From Bimuria novae-zelandiae CBS 107.79 (taxonomy: Eukaryota > Ascomycota > Dothideomycetes > Pleosporales > Didymosphaeriaceae), in the NCBI GenBank assembly GCA_010015655.1, contig ML976688.1:562411-626410 (forward strand): a stretch of 64,000 bases of DNA, read 5' to 3'. Below are positions 36,501 to 49,061 of this stretch, one piece after another. Numbering within the stretch: the first letter of the stretch is position 1; every line of letters begins with the position of its first letter. Under the pieces are notes generated by a model, which was not told where the DNA came from, ran no database searches, and saw only the letters and a list, made by a program, of their open reading frames with translations. A program made the position numbers and the translations under genes.

Positions 36501-38942
36501 CTACGATCTATAAGTGCGAAAGACACCTAGGAGGTAATCCGTTTGCTATAGATTAATACGTACTAAGGGCCGCTAGATATTATTACCTACAACGCAGGTA
36601 CTAACTTCGCATCTATTAAGTTTAGATCTAAGGTAAAGATTATAGGAATTACTTGCAAACAGGTGCTAGTAGAGGCTTACTAGTTTATTAGCAAGGTGAA
36701 AAGGTACTATACACCTCTTAGACGCGCGTACGAGATTATAAGGGCAGAGCTTAACTCTAGCACTAGCGACGTTATAGTGCTATAGATAGCAGTTAAGGCT
36801 ATTAACAACACCGCTAGCCTAGACGGACTTGTACCCACGCTGCTCGTCTTTGGCGCATACCCTCGGGTATCTATGGACTCGCCACTATTACTATCAATAA
36901 TACGTCGCGCTAAAGTAATCTAGAAAGCGATAAAGGTGCTGCGGAGGGCCGTAGCAGAACGTACAGTAAGTAACGCACTTAACACTAAGAATAGGCTAAA
37001 TATAGATAAGTTGCTCTTACTACCTCTATAAAGTAAGGTAATAGTATGGCGTGAGAAGAATGGATAGCAAGGGCCGTATAAGGTTATTAATATAAAGGAT
37101 TACGATGTTACTATAGACATAATTAATAGCCTAACAACGTTCTAATCTATAGTTATAAAACCTTACTACTAAGACACGACTATAGACGTGATTCTAGCTG
37201 TAGATAAAGGGGAAGGACTAATTACTACTAAATAGTAGCTACTAGTAGCTACACAGCTAACCTAGCCACGCAAGCGGGGCCGCCTGCCTAGATCTAAGAA
37301 TAAGCGTATAGTGTAATACCTAACGAGGAAGGAGAAGGACAATTACGCCCTAGCTATTAAGCTACGTAATAATAGCGTAATTAACACCCCAGGCGCCCCT
37401 TTTAAAGCATCTAACTAGAAAGAGATTAATAACCTTATCGGCCGTAGAGTGTTTAGTTTTAAGCTATTTAACCTAACTATATATAATAGGCATCGCATCT
37501 TTAAGTCGCGCATAGTTCGCGAAGTTAAAGACAAGACTATAGTCCTGTATAAGAAATTATAACTCGTTATTTAAGGCTATAATAATAAGGGCAAACACGA
37601 AATCCTAACGCAATCGCTAACTATCTAACAAGCTAGTTAGCGCTTAATACTAGCCCTAGCACCCGCATTGCTTACTAAAGGCATGTCTATGGAACTACGC
37701 GATATTACACAGGCATACCCATAGGCATAAACTAAGCTATTCCGCACGATTTTGGCGCACCTGCCTAAGAAGCTTATAACAAAGTATCCTAAGGGTATAA
37801 TTATTCGCGTGATCAAGCCACTATATAGAATCGTAGAGGCAGGAGTTCACTGGTTCGCTACGTACTAAGAACACCACTACAAAGAGCTCGACATGGCTAT
37901 ATCTACGTATGATCCATGCCTCTTAATTACGAATAGAGAACTAGAAACGTTTAGTATAGTAGGTCTGCAAATAGATAATACGCTTGCAATTATAACACTT
38001 GCATTCTCTAGCGTAGAGGACGCCGCGCTTTAAAAAGCTAACTTCTAAGCTAAGCTAAAGGAGAAACTATCTAAAGAGGTACTACTAGAGTTTAATAGAT
38101 ATACCCTTACGTTGCGTAAAGACGCTATTTAACTAACGCAGAAGGGGTAAGGAGCTAAAATTAATACTATTAATCTAAAGGTAGTAGACTAAGCATAAAG
38201 GTATATAGAGCAGCGCGCGCGCGGCGCGTACATTACTTCTATCTACTAACCTAAAGTATCTTTTAACCTTTCCGTAACTACGCAAATATAGTAACTTGCG
38301 GACACGGACTATAGGAAACTTAACTACTAACTAAAGTAGTAAGCTAAAAACTTGCAGCAAGGATTATAGTATATTCCCCTTAACCTCGCTATAGCTAAAT
38401 TAATAGTATTCACGAATAGTTCTTTCGCAAACAACTAAGACCTTAGCTTATAGCTAGGGTACCTACTTATCCTTATTAATAAGTCTGGTAGACAAGATAA
38501 TACGTTCGACATACATAGCAATATAATCTATTAAAGTTTAACTAAATGTAAACGCGTTACTAGAAGCGTCCTGGCATTAGAGACATACAGTATAATTAGT
38601 AGCATTAATATTACTATCGCTATCTTAACAATACTTAAGATAAGTACAGAACGCCTAGGTCTACCGTCGATCCCACTTGTTGTATGTACAGACTTATACT
38701 CACTGTATGAGTGCCTCGTCAAACTTGGCACCACGAATGAGAAGCGCCTAATAATCGACATTATAGCACTCCGCTAGTCGTACGAGCGCCGTAAAATCGC
38801 GGAGATCTAATAGATTAATAGTAAAGATAATCCTGCAGACGCACTCACGAAAGCCACGCTAAATTGCGCACTTAAACAATTTATTAACAGCAATATGCTA
38901 TTAATACGAGTAGAGGGATCTGTGCAGCGACCTACGGAATAG
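33600..38942 (+). pseudogene. Copia-3 gag-pol polyprotein, decayed
   Basis: Gag lies at 33600-35600. After a protease region come YFNNTID near 36090 and the integrase at about 36160-37150: the zinc-binding half, FVDI with catalytic Asp near 36422, then YNAGTNFASIKFRSK (second Asp now Asn), and GLDGLVPTLLVFGAYPRVSM-like text near 36820. RT is seen near 37805-38000 (IKPLYRIVEAGVHW..., LDMAISTYDPCLLITN). The RNase H end at 38680-38940 is unmutated (YSLYECLVKLGTTNEKRLII, DNPADALTKATLNCALKQFI). The small ORFs at 34570, 35391, 35398 and 38531 are shadows. It resembles copia-2 closely in this C-terminal part. Confidence 0.88.
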
Positions 38943-38969
38943 TGTGCTACGATAACAAAAGGTTGCTAG

Positions 38970-39169
38970 TGTTGGTATACACATATCCCATTGCCTGAGG
39001 CTACTTGATGCTGCCCAACGTACCGCCTCGATCCTACTTTGGTCCGACTCGCACCGAGCCCATGTATACCTTCGTAGCACCCACGTTCATAGATAGAATA
39101 TACCAATAGCAATATACAAGACATTCGTTACTGTTATCACCCGTACGATCGTACAAAGGCCTACCAACA
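38970..39169 (+). repeat. Copia-3 3' LTR
   Basis: 200 bp, near-identical to the 5' LTR; begins TGTTGG where the 5' copy begins TGTCGG. Confidence 0.95.
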
Positions 39170-39174
39170 AATAA

Positions 39175-42100
39175 GTAATTGAAAAGGAGTCCTAATAGAC
39201 ACTTAATACTAGTAAGACTATCTTTACTAAAGAAAGAAGTTATAAAAATAAGAATAAGATTTTTTACTAAAGATCTGCGTCTTAGCGCGAATAATTATAC
39301 ATAGTAAGCTATTAGCTTATAAAAAAGTAATAGTTAGGGAAATAAAAGGATAGCCTTCCTATTTATAACTAAACTCCAGGTATTAAGAGTTAATAAGAAT
39401 AAAATATAGTAATTCATAAATAAGGTTAAAGTACTTATAAACCTTTAGAATACTTTTTAAACTCTGCTATAAAAAGTAAGAGGACTAACTAAAGAAATAG
39501 TAAGAAAGCGCTAAAAACCCCTAATAATATAATAATACTCCTAAGAAACAGAAGGTATAAATTAGCTATTAAAAGTAGACTAATAAATAGAGCTGCTAGA
39601 GAGATTAATAGTAAAGCTTATTTTAAACTAAGAAAGAAGCTATCGCCCTAAGATCTTTAATTTAGCCTACTTTAATAGTAAATAATAGAATTACTACTAC
39701 TTTAGAATAGTAATATAATATAAGCTCCTAGAGGATAGGGACTACCTCAGAAATATACTTAAATATATTATTAGTTAATTAACAGGACGAGCAGTAATAG
39801 TAGAAATTATATACTTAGACTACTACTTAGGGTGCACTAAAGCTAACCTCTAAAAGCTACTAGACTATAACTTTTATAATTACCTAGCGAAAGAAATCGC
39901 GCGTAACTACTTACTTATAATATAATAAAAAAACTAAAAGCTTTGTAACTTTAACCTTAACTTTAATAACTATACTATAGAAGCTAAGGAGTATAGTTAA
40001 GAGATCTTAAAAAACTTATATCTTTAAAGCCTCTATAAGGACTTATAGGACTAAATAGTTATAGTAAATATAAATAATAATTAGGACCTGCAAGGGGTCT
40101 AGAAAAAATTAATAAAATAAAAAAAAACCTTTTTTAAAATATATTATAACTGCTAAAGTTTTCTACCAAGAACAGGGCGCTAGACAAGATAGATTAAGAA
40201 CCTACCTAAGCTAACCCTAGAAGGATATCTAGCTAACAAAGCTAAGATAAAAGACACTAAGTAATAGATAGAGCCACAGGACACAGGTCTAATAACACCT
40301 AGAAATAAGCCACGTAGGTGTCGCGCGAGGTAATAAAAACCTATAAAAAGAATAGTTTCTATTTTTATTACGGAGATACAGGATATCGCGTAAAGTAGTA
40401 TAAACTTTTACTTATAATAAAGCTAGTATAAGTTCGCGCCGCTGCACCTGCTACTAAAAAATCTTTTAATAAAAAGTTTAATATAGCCTCTACTAATTTA
40501 AAAAACTAAGTCCTTTTAGTAATAGTCGCCGCTAAAAGGCAAAAGTAAGAAAAGGGTAAAAGATAAGTTTTAATAACTTTTAAAGGCTATTACTAAACTT
40601 AATACTAGTAATAGTATACTTATTTATTAATAATATTGTGATTATATTAATAATAATTAATTTAGGTTAGTTAACATTTAAATTTATATTAAAAAAACTT
40701 ATAATAAAAGCCTACCTACAGCGCAAGAACCTATCCTATCTACGAAAGGTTATTAGTATTAGAGGTATATAACTCTTTATACGCGAAGTAGTCTAACTAG
40801 AAGTAAATATTAATAGCTATATAGAACTAATGTAGCTATACGTCTTACCTAATAATAAATCGTACGATCTAATCCTTGGCCTAACCTAAATAAAGAAGAA
40901 TAGGATTAAACTAGCCCTAGTAAAGAAATTAATTTAAATTAGAAGTTTAGGCACCCGTATTTATAACTAAAAAAGAAAAAAACTATTAATAAAGCCCTAA
41001 AAGATATTAGCTATAGCCTTTATTGTCTTAGATTAGCGTAATTAACGCCTAGGAAATAGGGCTAAGGTGTTTTTTATATTAATAAAGGATATATAAAAGG
41101 CGTTAACCTATAAGCTAAAGGTAAACTTATAAGAGTTATTACTTAAAGCTTTTAAGGACTTGTGGCGTATCTTTTATAAGGAACAAGCTAATAAGCTCCC
41201 CCCGTACTATAGACCTAGAGTGGATTTTTTTATCCCTCTCGTAGAAAAAGATAGCGAGACCCTAGAGATCCTCTATAGCCCTCTATTTAATATGTCTCGC
41301 GAAGAGTTACTTGTCCTTTAAAAAAAGCTTATTAAATATTTAGATAAAATTTTTATTTAAGTAAGTAAGTCTAACGCTGCCGCCCTAGTATTATTTACTA
41401 AGAAATTTAGTAAAAGACTACGCTTCTATATTAATTATTAAGCCCTAAACGCTATTTTAAAAAAGGACTAGTACCTTTTACTATTAATTAGTAAGACCTT
41501 TTAGCTCCTTACGAAGGCTAAATAGTTTAGTAAACTTAACGTAATCTAAGCTTTTTATAAGCTTTAGATAATAAAAGGCAAGAAATAAAAAACGGCGTTT
41601 AGAACCTAATTTAGTTTTTATAAGTAGCTAGTAGTTCTTTTTAGTCTAGCTAACGCGCTAAGTACATTTTAGTAGTATATTAATTAGGTATTAAAGGAGC
41701 ACCTTAATAACTACTACTTAGCGTATATAGATAATATTCTTATCTTTTCTAGTAGTAGCTAAAAAGACTACGAAGAGAAAGTACGTACTATAATTTAAAA
41801 GTTAGGGGCCGCAGGACTATACTTAAATATTAAAAAATTTAATTTCTATATTAAAAAAACTAGGTACCTTAAATTTATTATAAAAATTAATAAGGGCGTA
41901 AGCATATACCTAGATAAAATCTAAGTAATTTAAAAATAAAAGCTACTAATTTTAGTAAAAGAAGTTTAAAGCTTCGTAAGCTTCGCAAACTTTTATTAAA
42001 GATTTATATAAAATTTCTCTCGTATAATAAGCCCCTTTATAAAGCTTACTAGTAAAAGAGCAGAATTTATCTAGGAATAAAAGTAGTAATATATATTTAA

Positions 42101-44250
42101 CTTTCTAAAGATAGCGTTTTATACAGATCTTACGCTAGCCTACTTTAATCCTAAATAAAAATTAGTACTAAAAGTAAACGCCTTTAGCTAGTTAATTAGG
42201 GAATACTTCTCTTAGTATAATAATAATAGAATTCTGCGCCTAGTAGCTTACTTCTTAGTAAAGAATAGCCTGGGAGAATATAACTACGCTATTTATAATA
42301 AAGAGATACTCATAGTTATTAAATATATAAATAAATAAAACTATATATATTAAGTAGTAAAGCACCTTATAGTTTACACTAATTATAAGAACCTTAGGTA
42401 TTTAGCTACTAAATAAAGGTTAGATAAACAATACGTTTAGTAGGTAAACATACTTAGCTAATTTAATATAATATTTATATATAGACTAGGGTTAGTAAAC
42501 TCTAGGGTAAATACCCTTTCTTAAAGGGACTAAGACCTACTAAAGGATAATAAAAATAATAGATTAAAATTAAGGCACTTTACGCTTTTTTAAAAGACAA
42601 CTAAAAGAAATAGCTTAAAGTCTTTCGTCCCCTAAATACCTACTACTATAGAGGAACCCGACCGCACTAAAGTAAATAAAAACTTAGTACTTACTTACCT
42701 AATACGTCCTAAACTACCTATATTAACCCTTTAAGGAGGCGATAGCCCTGCTAAGCAACGTAAACTAGACTTTAACACTATATAGTAAGAGGTAGAATGT
42801 AATAAAGATAGTATGTATAGTAAGATAAAGGTCTATATTAAGAATAGGCTTAAGAAGTTCAAATCTAAGTAGAAGTTATTTATTAGTATTTTAAAATATA
42901 GTATAGATAACTAAAGGTACCTACGCTACAGGTTAAGATAATAGGTACTAAAATTAAAACTTTTATAAATAAAGCTAATAGTGGTCGCGTATAGTTCCCT
43001 AGCTTTAAAATACTTAGGATAAGAAAATACTTATAAAATTCTTACTTAAGACTACTTCTTCCTAAAAATATCTAACTAAGTAAGGTAGTATATTAAGAAC
43101 TATAATATTTATAGAAGAACTAAATAATAAAAAGAAGTAAAATAGGGCCTACTAAAGCCCTTAATACTACCTAAATAAGAATAGAAGGATATTATAATAG
43201 ACTTTATTATTACCTTACCTAAGAGCAATGGCTGCACGAATATTATAATAATTATAAATAAACTTAGTAAGGACCCTAAGTTTATTAGTCTCTTAAATTT
43301 TAATATACCTATAGTTATAATAGCGTTTTTTTAATACTAGGTAGTGGACTACTTCTTTCCCTCCTTTATTATATTAGACCGCGGGGGACAATTCGTGAGC
43401 GAATTTTAGACTAAACTCTATAAATAAGCAGGTATTAACTAAAAACTATCTATAATAAAGCACCCAGAGATAGATAAGTAGATAAAATAAATAAACTTTA
43501 TCCTTAAAGCCTACCTCCGGGCGTACTATAACTAATAATAAGATAATTAGGTAAAGTAGCTTCTTATAGCCTAAATAGCTATTAAAGGGCGAAAAGCTAT
43601 ATTAACAGGAGTTAGCCTATTTTTCCTATCCTATAGCTAGAACGTTAAACTAGTTAAGAACTTTAGGGCATAGAGATTGGCTTTAAAGCTTAAAACTAAT
43701 ATAAAGAAGGCCGCAAAGATAATAATAAAAAAGTTTAAAAAAGTTTTTAACTTTACTTAAGTAAAAATAATAATAGTCTAATAAGAATAAAAACGCTCTA
43801 ATCTTAAAAGAAGAAAATAAAATATAGCTAAAGTATAAGAACTACCTCTAAAACTAACGTTTAAGTAAGAAGCTTAACTAGAAGTAAAGAAAGTTTACTA
43901 TAAATAAAGTAATAAACTTTTACGTAGTAGAACTAAATATCCCGCCAAATATGCACCTAAAGTTCTATATAAATAGGCTAAAGTTAGCCTTGTTAAACCC
44001 TCTCTCTAGCCAAACCACTAATAACGCCTAGCCCGAAGTAATTATAATAAAAGAGGGGGAAGAAAAGTATAGTATAGTTAATATATATAAAAAACGCTAG
44101 TCCCGTAGAGGTAAGAAAGTAGAATACCTAGTATAATAAAAAAAACTACTCTTAAAAAACTTAAGAACCTTATAAGAATCTTAACTAAGCTACTACGTTA
44201 AACTATTAGAAGAAGTTTACTAAGCTATATTAAAATTATAATAAAAAACT
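39175..44250 (+). pseudogene. Gypsy-2 gag-pol with chromodomain, decayed
   Basis: Gag occupies about 39175-40560 and a protease region about 40650-41000. The RT at 41340-42060 is legible: VLFTKKFSKRLRFYINY, ALNAIL.KKD, and the catalytic box AYIDNILIFSSS near 41715 (second Asp now Asn). RNase H follows. The integrase spans about 43190-43650, with a region matching MDFIT..P.SNG and GVSPFFLSYG-like text (GVSLFFLSYS). A chromodomain at about 44040-44240 reads KKVEYLV..KKL. Stops are mostly TAG/TAA from CAG, CAA or TGG. The 5' part is separated from its LTR by copia-3. Confidence 0.85.
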
Positions 44251-44559
44251 CTTAATAGGATTCTACTATAATATCCCCTAAATTAGCTTTTATTAGGGCC
44301 TAAAGGAGGCTCTACGATACCTATTTTACTAAGCTAAAAAATTTAGCTAGATAAAAGTATTTAAAATAAGGGTAGGAACAATATTATTAGGGGATAAAGT
44401 TAAGTATTAATGAAAGAAGTTAAGAAGAAATCTTAAAAAAGTAACTTAAAAAACCTTGAAACTACTAAGGATAATAAGGGGACTAAATAATTATTATAGT
44501 AATAAAGAATAACCCTTATAAAAGAAGTAAGCCTTAAAAGCAAACTAAAGTAAAAAGGA

Positions 44560-45900
44560 AAAAGAAACTAAGTAAGAAGGGTATCTTTAGCTACTAAAGG
44601 AATAGTAAAACCCTTTTTAATAATGTTTAAGTCTACTTCTCCGCCCTCTAATATACTATTAGGGTTAAGGAAGTTATTATCCTCCTTACTTAAGCACTTC
44701 CTAATTATAATAGCCTAAAGCCGCTAGCGCAAGCCCTAGTAGGCTTAAATAGGCATATTAGCTCCTATAAGGACATTATTTATTATTTAGAGACTATCTA
44801 TTATAATACCCTTATCTACCACCACGAACTTGCTAGAGAGCTACACGATATTAGTCTTAAAAGATAGCTTTATTATTTAAAAGAAACTTATAAAAGGGTT
44901 CTTATACTTTTAATAGAATATTTTAAAGTTAGTAGTATAAATTTAAGAAAGGTTACAAGTCTTTTTAACCACAACAGTAATACGCTCTAAGAGCTAAATA
45001 GCCTTAAAAGAAAAAGTAATAAGGCCTAAAGTAGTAGTAGTTTTACTCTTAAAGGAGGTATAATAATTAATAATAGTAATTTTATAAGTAGAATAAAACG
45101 AGTTAAGATTAATAAGAAAGACCTTTTATGCTTAGCTACTCTTTAAAATCTTATTTATAAGGTAGCTTATACTAATAATTATAATATTAGCGAACTCTTC
45201 GCGGCTAACTTTATTAAAGGCAGGCTAAATTTAGGTAAGGGAAAAAATTAGTAAAGCACACCATAAAGTTATCTAAAATAAGTTAGACTAAAGTATACTT
45301 GTCTAGTATAGCTAGTAAGCTTATAGGTATAGCACTTCTTATAGGACACTATCTTGCCCGCTAGCACCTACTAATAGACGCGTCTATAAGTAATATAATT
45401 AATATACTAGCGCTTAATTATTGCGCGTAGCAAAATTAGACCCTAAAAGCTAAGCTCATTAAGTTAATAAGTGCGCATACCTAGGCTAATAAAGAACTAG
45501 AAAAGAGGTTAGAAAAGTAAAAAGGTAAGTTAGAAAGTAAGAAAAAGTAAAAAAAGCGTAAAAGAAGGTCTAGAACTTACTTTATAAGCTTTAAAAGAAC
45601 TAAACTTTTTAGTAAGCTAGTTAAGAAGGGTTGCGCTAGCGTTAAAAATAGTAGTTTTATTTTAAAAAAGCTTAGTCTTTTTAAGTTAGTAGTTAAGTAA
45701 CTATAATAGAGATAGGCCTTCTTTTATCTTATTATTAGAGTTAGTAGCACGCCTTTAATACTTAGACATCCTTATTACGTAGCTATTACGTAAAAGGCTA
45801 GCTATCTTATTAAAATAGTAAGGAGAATTAGGTTGCAAAGTTAAGGAAGACTAGGTTAAAAGTAAAATATTATAGCGCACGAAGTTAAGCTAAGAAAAAA
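44560..45900 (+). pseudogene. Probable accessory ORF of gypsy-2, downstream of pol
   Basis: Between the chromodomain and the 3' LTR lie about 1.9 kb that gypsy elements normally lack. From about 44700 one plus-strand frame stays readable for more than 200 codons, with only TAG/TAA interruptions of the RIP type. Legible parts include ALVGLNRHISSYKDIIYYLE, YHHELARELHDISL, ETYKRVLILLIEYFKVSSIN and YNISELFAANFIKGRLNLG. Past about 45390 a different frame, rich in Lys, Gln and Ser, looks more coherent to about 45900, so there is either a frameshift or a second exon or ORF. The same region is present in the second gypsy-2 copy (55823-57347, minus). I recognise no domain. It could be an accessory gene of this family or captured sequence. 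Confidence 0.55.
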
Positions 45901-46158
45901 GAAAGCTTAAAAGAGTAAAATTTAGAAGCTAAGTAAGAAGTAATTTTATATATATAATAATAAGTAAATATACTAGCGCGAACACACTGCTAGAGTAACT
46001 ACTTATAGTAAGGATATAAAATTAGATACGCGAGAATAGAACTAGTAAAAGGTTTATAATAATAAGAGGATTATAAGCAGATAATAAAATAACTATAAAG
46101 CTATATAAATAAAATAAAACGCGGAGATTTTTTTCCCTTAATAAAGGGAAAGGAGGTA

Positions 46159-46319
46159 TATAATAGGCTACGCCTAGTTATTATTTTAAATTCTTAACCC
46201 TTAGTTATGCGAACCCTAAATATATAAGTTTAACGCCTAAAGCTTAACTTCAGACTCTTTATCAAATTTATAAGTATTCTTCTGGTACCTTTGGCTCCTT
46301 GAGCACCCAGCCCCTTACA
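46159..46319 (+). repeat. Gypsy-2 3' LTR
   Basis: 161 bp. The 5' third is RIPped (TATAATAGGC for TGTAATGGGC) and the 3' half is clean. Confidence 0.92.
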
Positions 46320-46451
46320 CTATCATGTAATACCCCAACTTCAACGCGCTGCATCTCCACCAATATGGACCCGATTACGGCCGCGATAGAAACAATTAAA
46401 TTATAAAGAGTAAAAGAATCTTTCTTATATTAAAAAATTATAAAAGAATTT

Positions 46452-46701
46452 TGTCGGTTCACAGGTAGCAAGGAATGAACAAGTAACTCTCTGTCTTTGG
46501 TATCTAGTGTCTGTATTGTCTGTGTGTTCTGTAATAGTTCTATATACCTTCCTTCCAGTTCTCGTGGATGTGAGCGAGTACCAGGTGGTGTGGAGGCGAA
46601 GGGGTTTCGGTACAGTATCAGATTAACTGGAAGTGAGGGGGTACAAGGGTATGATTGGGTTACACAGTTCCCTTAGCGCGGAAGGCGAGGCAGTGCAGAC
46701 A
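46452..46701 (+). repeat. Solo LTR-B (first copy) inside the X transposase
   Basis: 250 bp starting TGTCGGTTCACAGG and ending GTGCAGACA, with exact duplication AATTT (46447-46451 and 46702-46706). It is unmutated between RIPped flanks. A close relative with a different target lies at 56760-57012. Orientation not determined. Confidence 0.95.
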
Positions 46702-47359
46702 AATTTAGTATTATATAATTTATACTAACGCGCTAGTATAAGGGGTTTATTAGCTAGTAGTAAGTTCCTATATAATAATATAGCTAAAATATTACTTAAT
46801 AGCAAGAATAGGAGCTTTTATAATATATTAAGTATCTTACTAAACGTAGTTTTCTTTTTATATAATAAATAATATACAGCTTTGCCTCTATAGTAGCTAA
46901 AAAAAACGTTAGCTTATTATAGGTTAATTACTTTATCTAGCATTTCGCTAAATCCTTAATATTTTAATAAATAATTAGTATTAATAATAATTATTATAAG
47001 GTTAATTCCTTAGCTAAATATAAACTCTACTTTGACCTCCTACAGCAGAAGATAGAGCAGTATCAGATTAAGGCTTAAGATATCTATAATATAGACAAGA
47101 AAGGCATCCTACTTAGCATTACCTCTCGCTTAAAGAGGATCTTTAATAGGCCTCTATATTAGAGCAAGGCTGTAAGGCAAGCTATCTAGAATAGTAGCCA
47201 CGAGTGGATATCGCTTATATCCTGTATATGCGCCGACGGATCTGTCCTAGATCTAGCTCTAATCTATTAGACCACCTCTATAAATATATAATTAAGCTAG
47301 GTTAAGGATCTTAACCCTTAACACTATTAGGCCTTTATTACTTTATCTAAATTTAGCTA

Positions 47360-49061
47360 CAAGGGGCAGCGAAATTAATTCTGTTACTCACGTGCTTAGT
47401 GGGGTCCTAACACCAAAATATCAACGCATCGTAAAATAGCCAAAATAAAGCTAATTTTGGCGCTAGATTTATGCTGTAAAGTTGTTGTTTCCACCTGCGT
47501 CAAGATATTTCTCTGCAACCTCTAAAAAGTACAATGGGTGGAGTTTCTCAGCCATATAGCGACGCATATCCTCATTGTGCTGCCAAATATCCTTTATTTA
47601 GTCCTTGGCCATCTGCCTTGACGCTCGGCTGCTAGACGGGACCTCAAAGCCATCCAGGAAGCCCTCTAGGCGGCCAAAACAACGCTCAATTAGATGTAGA
47701 TCAGGTGAGTTTGGCGGCTGGGGAGCAAACTTAATGCTGTACTGCTCAATCTCAGGCGCGCAATAGCGTAACCCTAATCCATGGAGGTAGACGTTGTCCT
47801 GCACTAGATAAACGTATGCACCAGGATTGTGGTCGCGTACGCTGCAGTAGTAGGGAAAAACGTAGTCCTTAAGTATGTTCTCAGCGTACCACAAACCGCT
47901 CATGCCCTTTCCAGCTTTGTATACAAACGCCTCCTCTTTAAAGAAGTTCTTTGCAGTCTTAGGTCGCTTAGTTCCCTTTAAGAGGGTAGCTCCCTTCTTA
48001 CCCTTAGCCTTGTTTCGGTCTTAAGCTTCCTTATTGTCCCGTTGTATATTAGCGTTCATCTTAGTAAGCATTCGGTGCTCTGTAGTACCAGGTTGGGAGG
48101 CCTGAGTTTGCTTCTTATGCACCTTCTCTTTAGCCTTATTATTAGCAGTTAGCACCTTGTTTGTAAGAGCTTCTTCAAGGTCATCGGTATCTTGTTCCCA
48201 CATAATACAAGGTCAATCCATCTCGCAGTTAGTGTCAGTAGAGGTTACTGCACACACCATAAGAGAGAATTTGGCTGGGTCTGCATGTATTGCGAACTTG
48301 TTTGAATCGGCACCTCGTGGGCGAGAGATAAGCCTTTTACCACCTCGGTTATTAGTGCCTCCTATAGCAGTTGACTTCTCGTCATAGCACACAAAGATGA
48401 GCCTTGGAAAGTGTAGATTGAATTCCTTCTTAAGCCAGTGTGAATAGTCCCTGCGTAGCTCCCGCGCTTCGTCATCCAGCCTTGGTTTCTTCGTACGTAC
48501 GCCTCGAACTATTGCGTAGTTGTGTACGTCGTCACGGTGGTCGTACATGATGTTGATGATCGTCTGTTCGCAGAGAGTGATGCCAGCTTTAACGAGGATG
48601 TGGTTTACTGCTTCTTTAACTCAATAGTCTCTAAATTGAATAATGTCAGCGCGAATACTCTTTAAAAGCTTAGAGCTATTAGCAACTTTTACTAGCCTTC
48701 CAGGGTGCTGCTTAGGCTTTAAGGCTGCTATGAGTTTGGCTAGCGTGTAGTATGTGTTTTGACGCATTGCATCGCGCATTGCCTTGCGGAACGCCTGCCC
48801 CGCGGCCTTGTCGTCCACGCCTAATTTCGTCGCAATTTGTGGGAAGGTGAGCTTGTTGACATCTCTAAGGGTGACAATAGCTGCTTTCTGGCCTTCTGTG
48901 AGGTTCTTAGAGCTCCTAGAGCGATGTGAGGTGGTTGTAGAGGCCATAGAGTAGATGAGGTTGCGGCATGTATAGGTGGCGAATGCCTCGATGTTCTGCC
49001 AGGGCGGTGTGCCTAGCTTCTTGGCTCACGTGAGTAACAGAATTAATTTCGCTGCCCCTTG
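47360..49061 (-). mobile_element. Y: mariner-like element with perfect 35-bp TIRs
   Basis: 1702 bp. The ends CAAGGGGCAGCGAAATTAAT... (47360-47394) and 49027-49061 are perfect inverted repeats of 35 bp, flanked by TA (47358-47359 and 49062-49063). It interrupts the X transposase between its first and second catalytic Asp motifs. Its interior is GC-balanced and its transposase carries only three stops, so it is among the youngest insertions here. Confidence 0.96.
47598..48947 (-). pseudogene. Tc1/mariner transposase of Y, nearly intact (three stops)
   Basis: A single frame runs from ATG 48947 to a stop at 47598 (449 codons), broken only by TGA at 48621-48623, TGA at 48213-48215 and TAA at 48021-48023. 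The segments between the stops are in register, so there is no frameshift. Residues about 15-60 form a helix-turn-helix (NLTEGQKAAIVTLRD...FPQIATKLGVDD). The catalytic triad is visible: Asp in CYDEKSTAIGGT, Asp in YLVQDNVYLHG, and Glu in NSPDLHLIERCF, with 36 residues between the last two by my count. Each stop fits one transition (Trp, Arg or Gln codon). It probably lost function recently. The short frames otherwise seen here are pieces of this one gene. Confidence 0.93.

Larger units (their letters stand above)
33351..39169 (+). mobile_element. Copia-3 LTR retrotransposon inside gypsy-2
   Basis: Element of 5819 bp with 200-bp LTRs (33351-33550 and 38970-39169; TGTYGGTATACAC...CCTACYAACA) and exact target duplication AATAA (33346-33350 and 39170-39174). 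The leader after the 5' LTR (CTAATTAGTGATTGC) resembles copia-2 and copia-4. Its LTRs are almost unmutated, with only a few C/T differences between them, while most of the interior is RIPped. Confidence 0.96.
33032..46319 (+). mobile_element. Gypsy-2 LTR retrotransposon, host of copia-3
   Basis: LTRs of 161 bp at 33032-33192 and 46159-46319 (TGTAATGGGC...CCTTACA), with target duplication CTACC (33027-33031) and its mutated copy CTATC (46320-46324). A purine tract (46143-46156) precedes the 3' LTR. Without copia-3 it is about 7.46 kb. It inserted 38 bp from the gypsy-1 target copy, still within the left TIR region of X. A truncated copy of the same family is at 55662-57347. Confidence 0.93.
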
